Positions 12,851 to 20,997 of a stretch of 64,000 bases of DNA are shown piece by piece. Positions within the stretch are counted from its first letter, which is position 1. Every line of letters starts with the position of its first letter. The notes under the pieces were generated by a model. It was not told where the DNA came from. It ran no database searches and worked only from the letters and a program-made list of their open reading frames with translations. Both the position numbers and the translations under genes were made by a program. The DNA lies in NCBI RefSeq assembly GCF_035943795.1, contig NZ_DASZBY010000153.1, positions 1-64,000 on the forward strand, read 5' to 3'. The stretch is from Aliidongia sp035943795. Its GTDB lineage: Bacteria > Pseudomonadota > Alphaproteobacteria > ATCC43930 > CGMCC-115725.

Positions 12851-12987
12851 GCGGCGGGAAGTGGATCCGCGCGTGCCCGTGTGACGCCGCGATGGGGCCA
12901 GTCATCGGCTAGGCGGCTGCAGCAGCGTCCCTGAATGTCGACTTTGGGTCGGAACCAGTCGCCCCAACAGCCGCACAAGCTCCCGCC

Positions 12988-13620
12988 CTACCGCTGGCTG
13001 ATACGCCGGACGAAATCTACCAGCCCGGTCTGGCGCTTGCGCTTGGCCCGCTCGGCGGCGACGATCGCCTGGAGCGCGCCGAGGCTGTGCGGCAGGTCGT
13101 TGTTGACCAGCACATACTCGTATTCCGGCCAATGGCTCATCTCGTCGATCGCCTTGTCCATCCGGTGGCGTACCACCTCGGGGCTGTCCTGGTTGCGTGC
13201 GGTCAGGCGCCGCTCCAACTCGTCCATCGACGGCGGCAGGATGAAGATGCTGACGAGGTCGGCCGCGAGCCGCGATTGGCCGAGCTGCTGCATGCCCTGC
13301 CAATCGAGATCGCTGACGATGACCCGGCCGGCGGCCAGTTCGCGCTCCACCGGCGCGCGCGGGGTGCCGTAGGAATTGCCGAATACGGAGGCATATTCCA
13401 ACAGCTCGCCGGCCGCGACCATCTCGTCGAACCGGGCCTGGGGAATGAAATGATAATGCACCCCGTCGACCTCGGTCGGCCGGCGCTGCCGGGTCGTGAC
13501 TGAGATCGACAGGGCCAGGCTCGCATCCGATTCGAGGAGTTTGCGGGTGAGCGTGGTCTTGCCCGCGCCCGAAGGCGAGGACAGCACGATGATGAAGCCG
13601 CGGCGGCTGATCTCGACCAT
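12988..13620 (-). CDS. gmk: Guanylate kinase
   Basis: Phosphorylates GMP to GDP in purine nucleotide synthesis. The 210-residue product has the P-loop SSPSGAGKTT at about 14-23, and the GMP-binding segment SVTTRQRRPTEVDGVHYHF. The open frame runs further 5' but homology begins at MVEISRRGF, so ATG at 13620 is chosen; it lies 8 nt after the yicC stop, giving a yicC-gmk operon. Length matches the bacterial enzyme. The order yicC-gmk downstream of the fatty-acid cluster is conserved in alphaproteobacteria. Confidence 0.96.
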   Translation of the reverse strand: MVEISRRGFIIVLSSPSGAGKTTLTRKLLESDASLALSISVTTRQRRPTEVDGVHYHFIPQARFDEMVAAGELLEYASVFGNSYGTPRAPVERELAAGRVIVSDLDWQGMQQLGQSRLAADLVSIFILPPSMDELERRLTARNQDSPEVVRHRMDKAIDEMSHWPEYEYVLVNNDLPHSLGALQAIVAAERAKRKRQTGLVDFVRRISQR

Positions 13621-13628
13621 GGTCGTCT

Positions 13629-14522
13629 CTACTCGATGTTCTGGACTTGCTCTCGCAGCTGCTCGATCGCGGCCTTCAGGTCGAGGCCGGTCCGGGTCAG
13701 GCCCAGGTCGGCCGATTTGGAACAGACCGTGTTGGCCTCGCGATTGAACTCCTGGCACAGGAAATCGAAGCGCCGCCCGACACCCAGCCCTTCCAACAAC
13801 AGCTCGCGTGCGCCTTGGACATGGGCGGTCAGCCGGTCGAGCTCTTCGCGCACGTCCGCGCGCGCCAGGATCACGGCCAGTTCCTGGGCCAGCCGATCTT
13901 CGGTGACCGGGGGCGCCCCGTCGAGCAGGTCGGCAATCTGCTGCTTGAAGCGAACGCGGATCGCATCCGGCTGGGCCGCCGCGGATCGTTCCGCTGCCGA
14001 AACATAGCCCGCGATTTCGTCGAGTCGCGTGCCGAGCACGCGGCCGATCCGCTCGCCCTCGCCGTCCCGGGAGGCGACGAGCGCGGCGGCCGCGCGACCG
14101 AAGCTCTCGGTCAGGGCGGCGAGCCTTGCCTCGCGCGCTTCCGGACCTGGCTGGTCGTCGACCAGCTCCATCACGCCGCGAATCGCGAGCAGGCCGTCAA
14201 GCCGCGGCGGCGCCGCGTCGATGACCCCTTCGAGCGAGTTCAGCAGGCCGATCACCTGGTTCAGCACGGTTTCGTTGATCTTGAGCTGGGCGGCCCGCGC
14301 CGCTTCGGTGATGGTGAGCGTGACGTTGATCGAGCCGCGCTTGATGCGGTCGCCCAGCAGCACCTTGCACGGAGCCTCGATCGCGTCATAGCCGGCGGGC
14401 AGGCGGAATCGCAGGTCGAGCGCCTTGCCGTTGACGCTCTTCAACTCCCACACCCAGGCGAAGCCGTCGATCTGGCCTTCGACCCGCGCGAAGCCGGTCA
14501 TGCTCGAAACTGCCACGCGCAC
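13629..14522 (-). CDS. yicC: YicC family endoribonuclease-like protein
   Basis: A YicC-family protein of about 297 residues; E. coli YicC is reported to be an endoribonuclease acting on RNA. The diagnostic N-terminus SMTGFARVEG and the C-terminal DUF1732 part (RFDFLCQEFNREANTVCSK) are both visible. Start choice is uncertain: GTG at 14522, GTG at 14516 (5 nt after a run of G that may act as ribosome site) and ATG at 14501 all keep SMTGF or MTGF. gmk follows 8 nt downstream. Confidence 0.9.
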   Translation of the reverse strand: MRVAVSSMTGFARVEGQIDGFAWVWELKSVNGKALDLRFRLPAGYDAIEAPCKVLLGDRIKRGSINVTLTITEAARAAQLKINETVLNQVIGLLNSLEGVIDAAPPRLDGLLAIRGVMELVDDQPGPEAREARLAALTESFGRAAAALVASRDGEGERIGRVLGTRLDEIAGYVSAAERSAAAQPDAIRVRFKQQIADLLDGAPPVTEDRLAQELAVILARADVREELDRLTAHVQGARELLLEGLGVGRRFDFLCQEFNREANTVCSKSADLGLTRTGLDLKAAIEQLREQVQNIE

Positions 14523-14640
14523 CCCCCCAATCGAAAATCTCGTTCCCCCACCGGCTTATAGCCCCGACCCATCGACCGGGACAATCGCCGCGCGGCACAT
14601 CCGGGAGACGAAGTGGTCTGCGCGTGCGATATAGTGGGCC

Positions 14641-15408
14641 ATGGTGAAAAATTTCCGCAGCATCCTCCTCACCGGCGCCGGCAGCGGCCTCGGTGCGGCC
14701 CTCGCCCGCCGCTATGCCGCCCCCGGGGTACGGCTGGCTCTCATCGGCCGCGACGAGTCCCGCCTGGCCCAGATCGCCGCCGAATGCGTCGGGCGCGGGG
14801 CGATGGTCGAGCACGCGTCGATCGACGTGACCGACCAGCCGGCCCTCGCCGCCTGGATCGCGGCATCCGACGAGGCGCAGCCGTTCGACCTGGTGATCGC
14901 CAATGCCGGCGTCTCGGGCGGGACGTCAGGCCTGGGCGAAAGCGACGACCAGTCCCGACGCATCTTCGCGATCAACCTCGACGGCGTGTTGAACACGATC
15001 GATCCGATCCTGCCGCGCATGCGTCGTCGCGGCGCCGGGACGGTGGCGCTCATGAGCTCGCTCGCGAGCTTCCGCGGCCTGCCCGGTGCCCCGGCCTACG
15101 GTGCCAGCAAGGCGGCGGTCCGCGTGCTGGGCGAGGCGCTGCGCGGCGACTACATGCCGAGCGGCGTCCTGGTCAGCGTCATCTGCCCCGGCTTCGTCGT
15201 GACGCCGATGACCGCGCGCAACCGGTTCCACATGCCGTTCCTGATGACGGCCGAGCGCGCCGCCGAAATCATGGTGCGCGGGCTGGCCCGAGGCCGCGCC
15301 CGCATCGCGTTTCCCTGGCCGATGTATGCGCTGGCCCGCCTGATCGCGGCTCTGCCGGCGCCCTTGATCGACCTCGTCGCAGCCCGCCTGCCGCGCAAGG
15401 GCGCCTAG
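14641..15408 (+). CDS. Short-chain dehydrogenase/reductase
   Basis: A 255-residue classical SDR. The Rossmann motif TGAGSGLG lies at about 11-18, NAG at about 89-91, the catalytic Ser in LMSSLAS, and YGASK as the catalytic Tyr/Lys pair. The C-terminal part is somewhat hydrophobic (FPWPMYALARLIAALPAPLIDLVAARL), suggesting membrane association. Substrate unknown. It is inserted on the plus strand between mltG and yicC, which are usually in one minus-strand block, and its TAG overlaps the mltG stop by 4 nt (CTAG). Confidence 0.88.
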   Translation: MVKNFRSILLTGAGSGLGAALARRYAAPGVRLALIGRDESRLAQIAAECVGRGAMVEHASIDVTDQPALAAWIAASDEAQPFDLVIANAGVSGGTSGLGESDDQSRRIFAINLDGVLNTIDPILPRMRRRGAGTVALMSSLASFRGLPGAPAYGASKAAVRVLGEALRGDYMPSGVLVSVICPGFVVTPMTARNRFHMPFLMTAERAAEIMVRGLARGRARIAFPWPMYALARLIAALPAPLIDLVAARLPRKGA

Positions 15409-16388
15409 TTCTTCGGCGCGCCCTGCAGCTGCCGCCAGCGCTGCACCGCCTTGTTGTGCGCGTCGAGCGTCGCCGAGAAGGCATGACCGCCTGAGCCGTC
15501 GGCCACGAAATAGAGCGCGTCGGTCGCGGCCGGATCCAGCACCGCCTTCAGCGCCGCGCGGCCGGGATTGGCGATCGGCCCCGGCGGCAGGCCTTTGATG
15601 ACGTAGGTATTGTAGGGCGACGGCAGGTCGAGGTCCGCCCGGGTGAGCGTGCGGCCGAGCGGCTGCGCGCCCAGGGTCACGCCGTAGCTGACCGTCGGAT
15701 CGGACTGCAGCCTCATGCCCAGCTTCAGCCGGTTGTAGAACACGCCGGCAATCAGCGGGCGCTCGGCCTCGAGCCCGGTTTCCTTTTCCACGATCGAGGC
15801 GAGCGTCACCGCCGCCTCCGGACTGTCGAGCGGCAGGCCGGGCTTGCGGGCCGCCCAGAGGTCGGCGACCAGCTTGGTCATGCTCCGGCGCATGCGGTCG
15901 ACCAGCGCCTGCCGCCGGTCGCCCAATGAATAGAAATAGGTCTCGGGCAGCAACTGCCCCTCGCCCGGCCGGTTGACGATCTCGCCGCTGAGCGCGTCGG
16001 CGTCGGCGACCAGGGCCAGAATCTCGGCGCTGGTCAGGCCTTCCGGCACGACCAGCCGATGGATGACGGTCTTGCCGGAGCGCAGCAGGTCGAGAATGCC
16101 GGCCGGCGAAATGGCGGCCGGGAACAGATATTCGCCGGCCTTGAGCTCGCCCGCCCCGGCCGTCAGCCGGGCCGCCAGCATGAACGGACGGACGTGGTCG
16201 AGGATGCCGGCCCCTTCGAGGGCGGCACCAATCGCCTCGCTGTTGCCATGGCGCTCCAGCACCAGGGTCTTGGCCTCGGTCGCAGGCCCCGGCGCCTCGT
16301 ACCAGCGCAGCGCCGACCAGGCCCCTAGAATGCCGAACGCCGCCGCCAGGCACAGCCCGGCGACGGCGATCGGTAAGCTTCGCTTCAC
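15405..16388 (-). CDS. mltG: Endolytic murein transglycosylase
   Basis: Cuts nascent peptidoglycan glycan strands and is thought to set their length. The 327-residue protein has one N-terminal membrane anchor (residues about 5-25, SLPIAVAGLCLAAAFGILGAW) and a periplasmic YceG domain. The catalytic glutamate is in the conserved ASIVEKET motif; YNTYVIKGLPPGPI and FSATLDAHN are other family signatures. Start is a GTG 17 nt after the fabF stop, consistent with read-through from fabF. Its stop codon overlaps that of the convergent SDR gene. Confidence 0.95.
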   Translation of the reverse strand: MKRSLPIAVAGLCLAAAFGILGAWSALRWYEAPGPATEAKTLVLERHGNSEAIGAALEGAGILDHVRPFMLAARLTAGAGELKAGEYLFPAAISPAGILDLLRSGKTVIHRLVVPEGLTSAEILALVADADALSGEIVNRPGEGQLLPETYFYSLGDRRQALVDRMRRSMTKLVADLWAARKPGLPLDSPEAAVTLASIVEKETGLEAERPLIAGVFYNRLKLGMRLQSDPTVSYGVTLGAQPLGRTLTRADLDLPSPYNTYVIKGLPPGPIANPGRAALKAVLDPAATDALYFVADGSGGHAFSATLDAHNKAVQRWRQLQGAPKN

Positions 16389-16404
16389 CGAACGGAACGC
16401 CGGT

Positions 16405-17667
16405 TCAGGAAACCGGCGCGAAGATCAGCGAGGCGTTGGTTCCGCCGAACCCGAACGAGTTCGAGAGCACGTAGCGCACCTTGCGCTCCTTCGCGACCAG
16501 CGGAACGAGATCGATGTCGCAGCCTTCCGACGGGTTCTCGAGATTGATCGTCGGCGGCACGAGCTGGTCGCGCAGGGCCAGCAGCGAGTAGATCGCCTCG
16601 ACCGAGCCCGCCGCTCCCAGCAGATGGCCGATCGCCGACTTGGTCGACGACATGCTGAGCTTGTAGGCGTCGTCGCCGAACAGCCGTTTCACCGCACCGA
16701 CCTCGATGCCGTCGCCCATCGGTGTCGAGGTGCCGTGGGCATTGACGTAGTCGATCTGGTCGGTCGCGAGGCCGGACCGCTTCAGCGCCATCTGCATCGA
16801 GCGGAAGGCTCCGCTGCCGTCCTCGGCCGGGGCCGTCAGGTGATAGGCGTCGCCCGCCATGCCATAGCCGATCAGCTCGCCATAGATCTTGGCGCCGCGC
16901 TTCTTGGCATGCTCGTATTCCTCGAGCACGACGATGCCGGCGCCTTCGCCCATGACGAAGCCGTCGCGATCCCGGTCGAACGGGCGGGAGCCGCGGGTCG
17001 GCTCGTCGTTGAAGTTGGTCGAGAGCGCACGCGATGCCGCGAAGCCCGCGATGCCCAGGCGGCAGATCGCCGCCTCCGCACCACCGGCGACCATGACGTC
17101 GGCGTCATCGTACTGGATGATCCGCGCGGCATCGCCGATGGCATGGGCGCCGGTCGAGCAGGCGGTCACCACGGCGTGGTTCGGGCCCTTGAAGCCGTGC
17201 TGGATCGAAATATGGCCCGAGGCGAGATTGATCAGCGCCGAAGGAATGAAGAATGGGCTGACCCGGCGCGGGCCGCGCTCGTGCAGCGTGACCGCCGTGT
17301 CCGCGATCGCGCCCAGGCCGCCGATGCCCGAACCGACCATGACGCCGGTGCGGAACCGCTCGGCATCTTCGGTCGGCTGCCAGCCGGAATCCGTGATGGC
17401 CTGGGTCGCCGCCGCCAGCGCGAAGACGATGAAATCGTCCATCTTGCGCTGGTCCTTGGGCTCGACCCAATCGTCCGCGTGGAATAAATTATCTGCGGTG
17501 GCGCCACGCGGAACCATGCCGGCGATCTTGGCCGGCATGTCGGACACATCGAACGACTGGATCAGCCCGATGCCCGACTTGCTTGCGGTCAGGGCTTTCC
17601 AGTTGTGCTCGATACCAATACCGAGCGGGGTGACCAGCCCGATGCCGGTAACTACGACACGTCTCAT
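16405..17667 (-). CDS. fabF: 3-oxoacyl-[acyl-carrier-protein] synthase II
   Basis: Condenses malonyl-ACP with acyl-ACP in fatty acid elongation. The 420-residue length is typical. Catalytic triad is intact: Cys170 in TACSTGAHA, His311 in VNAHGTST and His348 in KSAIGHLLGA. It lies between acpP and mltG in the conserved fab order. A strong hairpin separates it from acpP (17727-17760), probably lowering fabF expression relative to acpP. Confidence 0.97.
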   Translation of the reverse strand: MRRVVVTGIGLVTPLGIGIEHNWKALTASKSGIGLIQSFDVSDMPAKIAGMVPRGATADNLFHADDWVEPKDQRKMDDFIVFALAAATQAITDSGWQPTEDAERFRTGVMVGSGIGGLGAIADTAVTLHERGPRRVSPFFIPSALINLASGHISIQHGFKGPNHAVVTACSTGAHAIGDAARIIQYDDADVMVAGGAEAAICRLGIAGFAASRALSTNFNDEPTRGSRPFDRDRDGFVMGEGAGIVVLEEYEHAKKRGAKIYGELIGYGMAGDAYHLTAPAEDGSGAFRSMQMALKRSGLATDQIDYVNAHGTSTPMGDGIEVGAVKRLFGDDAYKLSMSSTKSAIGHLLGAAGSVEAIYSLLALRDQLVPPTINLENPSEGCDIDLVPLVAKERKVRYVLSNSFGFGGTNASLIFAPVS

Positions 17668-17726
17668 CTCAATCCACGCATTGGTTTCACATCAGGGCCG
17701 AACGGCCGCGCGTGGCCGGGAACAAC

Positions 17727-17760
17727 GATTGGAATTGCCCGAGGACGGGCAATTCCAATC
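17727..17760 (-). terminator. 14-bp perfect hairpin between acpP and fabF
   Basis: GATTGGAATTGCCC at 17727-17740 and its exact reverse complement at 17747-17760 enclose a 6-nt loop. It starts 7 nt after the acpP stop on the minus strand and is followed by GTTGTTCC rather than a clean T run. It probably acts as a partial terminator or 3' stabiliser that raises acpP mRNA over fabF. Confidence 0.7.
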
Positions 17761-17767
17761 CCTCGCC

Positions 17768-18001
17768 TCAGCTATGCGCCGTGATGAAGGTCACCGCATC
17801 CTTGACGGTGACGATCTTCTCGGCCGCTTCGTCGGGAATCTCGCAGCCGAATTCTTCTTCGAACGCCATGACCAGCTCGACCGTGTCGAGGCTGTCGGCA
17901 CCGAGATCGTCGATGAAGCTCGCGTTCTCGGTCACCTTGGCCTCGTCGACGCCCAGATGCTCGACCACAATCTTCTTAACCCGATCGGCGATGTCACTCA
18001 T
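17768..18001 (-). CDS. acpP: Acyl carrier protein
   Basis: Carries growing acyl chains on a phosphopantetheine arm. The 77-residue acidic protein has the attachment site Ser37 in DDLGADSLDTVEL. Start ATG at 18001 gives the standard MSDIADRVKK N-terminus and has AAGGAA 7 nt upstream; the longer frame 5' is not used. The 293-nt gap between fabG and acpP holds no gene and most likely contains a separate acpP promoter, as expected for one of the most abundant proteins. A 14-bp hairpin follows the gene. Confidence 0.97.
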   Translation of the reverse strand: MSDIADRVKKIVVEHLGVDEAKVTENASFIDDLGADSLDTVELVMAFEEEFGCEIPDEAAEKIVTVKDAVTFITAHS

Positions 18002-18294
18002 GTCTCTGTTCCTTGATGTAATGGCAATGATCTTAAGCGGGAGGACCGCTCGGCGCATGTCGGAACCGTAAATCGTCCCTGTCGGCATGGCCTGGTGAGA
18101 GCAATCGGCTTCCTTGATCGGTCGAACTACACACGACGCCAGGGCCCGGGCGATGTGCCTGGCCGGTGATCCGGACGATCGCCGGGACCCTTCCTGCGGA
18201 GCGCTCGATTGCCCCGCCGGACTCGGTCCCGCGACCGAAGGTGGCGTGCCTTAACATAGATTATTCCGCAATGCCAGTAGCCGCCGCTCCGGCA

Positions 18295-19032
18295 TCAGAC
18301 CATCAGCATACCGCCATTGACGTGCAACGTCTGCCCCGTGACGTAGGCTGCCTCGGCACTGGCCAGGTACAACACCGCCGCGGCGATTTCGGTGGCATTG
18401 CCCATGCGCCCCGCCGGAATGCCGGCCAGGATCCGCTCGTTCTGCTGTTCGTTCAGCGCATCGGTCATCGGCGTCGCGATGAAGCCCGGCGCCACGCAAT
18501 TCACCGTGATGCCGCGCGTCGCGACCTCGGCGGCCAGTGCCTTGGACATGCCGATCAGGCCGGCCTTTGACGCCACGTAATTGACCTGTCCCGGATTGCC
18601 GGCGACGCCGACGACCGACGAGATCGAGATGATGCGGCCGTCGCGTCGCTTCATCATGCCCTTGAGGCTCGCCCGCGCCAAACGGAACGCGGCCGTCAGG
18701 TTGACCTCGAGCACCTCCGACCAATCGTCGTCCTTCATGCGGACGGCCAGGCCGTCGCGTGTGAAGCCGGCGTTATTGACCAGGATGTCGAGCTTGCCGA
18801 ACTGGGCTTCCGCATTCTTGATCAGCGCTTCGCACGCCGCCGGATCCTTGAGGTCGGCCGGGGCTGCGGCCGCCCGCTCGCCCAGTTCGGCCACCAGTTC
18901 GTCCAGCACCTGGGCGCGCGTGCCGGCACAGACGACGGTGGCGCCGGCGCCATGGAGCGCCTTGGCGATGGCGCCTCCGATGCCGCCGGTGGCACCGGTG
19001 ACGAGAGCGACCTTGCCGGTCAGATCGAACAT
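18295..19032 (-). CDS. fabG: 3-oxoacyl-[acyl-carrier-protein] reductase
   Basis: Reduces 3-ketoacyl-ACP with NADPH in fatty acid synthesis. The 245-residue SDR has TGATGGIG at 12-19, NNAG at 86-89, catalytic Ser138, and Tyr152/Lys156 in NYVASKAG. The start at 19032 has AAGGAT 7 nt upstream and gives the standard MFDLTGKVALVTG start. fabD lies 16 nt upstream, acpP downstream: the canonical fabD-fabG-acpP-fabF order. Confidence 0.97.
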   Translation of the reverse strand: MFDLTGKVALVTGATGGIGGAIAKALHGAGATVVCAGTRAQVLDELVAELGERAAAAPADLKDPAACEALIKNAEAQFGKLDILVNNAGFTRDGLAVRMKDDDWSEVLEVNLTAAFRLARASLKGMMKRRDGRIISISSVVGVAGNPGQVNYVASKAGLIGMSKALAAEVATRGITVNCVAPGFIATPMTDALNEQQNERILAGIPAGRMGNATEIAAAVLYLASAEAAYVTGQTLHVNGGMLMV

Positions 19033-19048
19033 CGTATGGATCCTTGTT

Positions 19049-20002
19049 TTATTGGAGCGCGGCCAGGAAGGCCTCGATATCCGCCGGCGCGCTGATCGAG
19101 CGTGTGGCGATTTCCTTGTCGATACGGCGCACCAGCCCGGCCAGCACCTTGCCGGCACCCAGTTCGACGATTTCGGAGACGCCCTGCTCCTTGAGATAGA
19201 GCACGGTCTCGCGCCAGCGCACCAGCCCGGTCACCTGGCTCACCAGCAGCGTGCGAATCGTCCCGGTCTCGCGCACGGCGCTCGCCGTCACGTTCGCCAC
19301 CAGCGGCACGGCGGGAACGGCGAGCGCGATGCTGCCCAGCGCTTGCGCCATGACGTCGGCGGCGGGCGCCATCAACGGCGAATGGAACGGCGCCGACACC
19401 GGCAGCATGATCGCCTTCTTGAAGCCCTTTTCAGCGGCAATCGCGACGGCCTTCTCAACCGCCCCCTTATGGCCGGACAGCACGAGCTGGCCACCCCCGT
19501 TGTCGTTGGCGACGGTGCAGATCTCGCCGCTCGCTTCGGAGGCTTCCCGGGCGATCGTCTGTCCGATCTCGAGGTCGACGCCGAGCAGCGCCACCATGGC
19601 GCCCGTGCCCACGGGCACTGCGGCCTGCATCGCCCGTCCCCGCTGCCTCACCAGCCGCACCGCATCGGGCAGCGCGAACGCACCCGCCGCGGCCAGGGCC
19701 GAATATTCGCCGAGCGAATGGCCCGCGACGAAGGCTGCTTTGGCCGAAAGGTCGAAGCCGCCTTCCTTTTCCAGCACGCGCAGGACGGCGACCGACATGG
19801 CGAGCAGGGCCGGCTGGGCGTTCTCCGTCAGCGTCAGGGTCTCGATCGGCCCCTCGGCCATCAGTTTCGACAGGCCCTGCTCCAGCGCGTCGTCGGTCTC
19901 CTGGAAGACCTCCCGGGCGACCGGAAAGGCGGCGGCGAGGTCGACCCCCATGCCGACGGCCTGCGACCCCTGTCCGGGGAATACCAACGCGCGCTTCGTC
20001 AC
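19049..20002 (-). CDS. fabD: Malonyl-CoA-[acyl-carrier-protein] transacylase
   Basis: Transfers malonyl from CoA to ACP, feeding fatty acid elongation. The 317-residue protein shows the FPGQGSQ motif at 8-14, nucleophile Ser96 in GHSLGEY, and the catalytic His in SAPFHSPLM. The start is GTG with an AAAGG site 9 nt upstream. It is the first gene of the minus-strand fatty-acid cluster, divergent from rpsF across a 202-nt regulatory region. Confidence 0.97.
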   Translation of the reverse strand: MTKRALVFPGQGSQAVGMGVDLAAAFPVAREVFQETDDALEQGLSKLMAEGPIETLTLTENAQPALLAMSVAVLRVLEKEGGFDLSAKAAFVAGHSLGEYSALAAAGAFALPDAVRLVRQRGRAMQAAVPVGTGAMVALLGVDLEIGQTIAREASEASGEICTVANDNGGGQLVLSGHKGAVEKAVAIAAEKGFKKAIMLPVSAPFHSPLMAPAADVMAQALGSIALAVPAVPLVANVTASAVRETGTIRTLLVSQVTGLVRWRETVLYLKEQGVSEIVELGAGKVLAGLVRRIDKEIATRSISAPADIEAFLAALQ

Positions 20003-20072
20003 GATATCAGGCCTTTCGATGGCGAAAAATGGCGGCCAGTGATAGCGAGGGCCTGCAGCGTGTCAAGCGCGC

Positions 20073-20100
20073 TTGCAGCCAAAATCGATTTGTGTATAGT
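20073..20100 (+). promoter_or_regulatory. Sigma-70 type promoter for the rpsF operon
   Basis: TTGCAG at 20073-20078 and TATAGT at 20095-20100 are separated by 16 nt. Both are one or two bases from consensus. Transcription would start near 20107 and leave a leader of about 98 nt before rpsF. Confidence 0.6.
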
Positions 20101-20118
20101 CCGCGCCCTTAACTCCTT

Positions 20119-20176
20119 GCCGGATGTACCGGCTGAGGTCCGTTGGGCTTGGCCGAAGGTTCGGCCGGCTGGGACC
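20119..20176 (+). promoter_or_regulatory. Structured rpsF leader, possible S6:S18 autoregulatory element
   Basis: Two adjacent hairpins can form in the predicted leader: GCCGG/CCGGC at 20119-20133, and an outer GGTCC/GGACC (20137-20141 with 20172-20176) enclosing a 6-bp GGCCGA/TCGGCC stem with an AGGT loop (20151-20166). A CCG sits at 20140-20142. Many bacteria have an rpsF leader bound by S6:S18 with a conserved CCG; the match here is structural and not proven. Confidence 0.45.
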
Positions 20177-20204
20177 AGGAATAGCCATAAGGGGTTCACG
20201 CTAG

Positions 20205-20681
20205 ATGGCGTTATACGAGTGCGTGTTCATTGCACGCCAGGATGTGTCCGGCACTCAGGTCGAGGCACTGATCGAGACCTTCGCTCAGGTCATCGTCGAC
20301 CAGGGCGGTTCGGTTCCGAAGAAAGAATACTGGGGTTTGAAGAACCTCGCGTACCGCATGAAGAAGAACCGCAAGGGCCACTATGCCCTGATGAACATCG
20401 ATGCGCCCTCCGCCGCCGTGAAGGAGATGGAGCGCACGATGTCGATCAACGAGGACATCATCCGCGTCCTGACCATCCGCGTCGACGAGCTCGAAGAGGG
20501 CCCTTCGATGGCGATGCAGAACAAGGGTCGCGCCGAGGAGCGTCCGCGCCGCGGCTTCGGCGATCGTCCGGGCTTCGGCGATCGTGGCGGCTTCGGTGGT
20601 GATCGCGGCGGCTTCGGCGGCGATCGCGGTGGTTTCGGTGGCGATCGTGGCGATCGCGCCCCGGCGGGAGTGGTGGAATAA
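20205..20681 (+). CDS. rpsF: 30S ribosomal protein S6
   Basis: Component of the small-subunit platform that binds 16S rRNA together with S18. The first about 100 residues match S6 (MALYECVFIARQDVS, YWGLKNLAYRMKKN). The last about 45 residues form a Gly/Phe/Asp/Arg tail with three exact GGFGGDR units at 128-148, preceded by shorter GFGDR units. This tail resembles RGG-type RNA-binding regions and accounts for the 158-residue length. The stop overlaps the rpsR start by one base (TAATG), so the two are coupled. Confidence 0.96.
   Translation: MALYECVFIARQDVSGTQVEALIETFAQVIVDQGGSVPKKEYWGLKNLAYRMKKNRKGHYALMNIDAPSAAVKEMERTMSINEDIIRVLTIRVDELEEGPSMAMQNKGRAEERPRRGFGDRPGFGDRGGFGGDRGGFGGDRGGFGGDRGDRAPAGVVE
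20586..20648 (+). repeat. Three tandem 21-bp repeats in the 3' end of rpsF
   Basis: Each unit encodes GGFGGDR; copies differ only at third codon positions. A degenerate shorter unit precedes them. Tandem array size in such tails can vary between strains by slippage or recombination. Confidence 0.85.
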
Positions 20682-20968
20682 TGCGTAACGTAGAGCGTCC
20701 TGCCGGCCGTGACGGCGAAGCCGCTGCCGGCGCCCGCCCGGCGACCCGTCGCCCGTTCTTCCGCCGCCACAAGACCTGCCCGTTCTCGGGTCCGAATGCG
20801 CCGAAGATCGATTACAAGGACATCAAGCTCCTGCAGCGCTTCATTTCCGAGCGCGGCAAGATCGTCCCGAGCCGGATTACGGCCGTGTCGGCCAAGAAGC
20901 AGCGCGAATTGTCTCAGGCAATCAAGCGCGCCCGCTTCCTGGGTCTGCTGCCGTATCTGATTCAATAG
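20681..20968 (+). CDS. rpsR: 30S ribosomal protein S18
   Basis: Small-subunit ribosomal protein, partner of S6. The 95-residue product contains the signature RPFFRRHKTCPFSG, IDYKDIKLLQRFISERGKI and TAVSAKKQRELSQAIKRARFLGLLPY. The N-terminal about 20 residues are a variable Arg/Ala-rich extension. It overlaps the rpsF stop by one base and is followed 29 nt later by the DUF2232 gene. Confidence 0.97.
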   Translation: MRNVERPAGRDGEAAAGARPATRRPFFRRHKTCPFSGPNAPKIDYKDIKLLQRFISERGKIVPSRITAVSAKKQRELSQAIKRARFLGLLPYLIQ

Positions 20969-20997
20969 GCCCGCGCGCAAAGCCCGACGGCGCCCGC

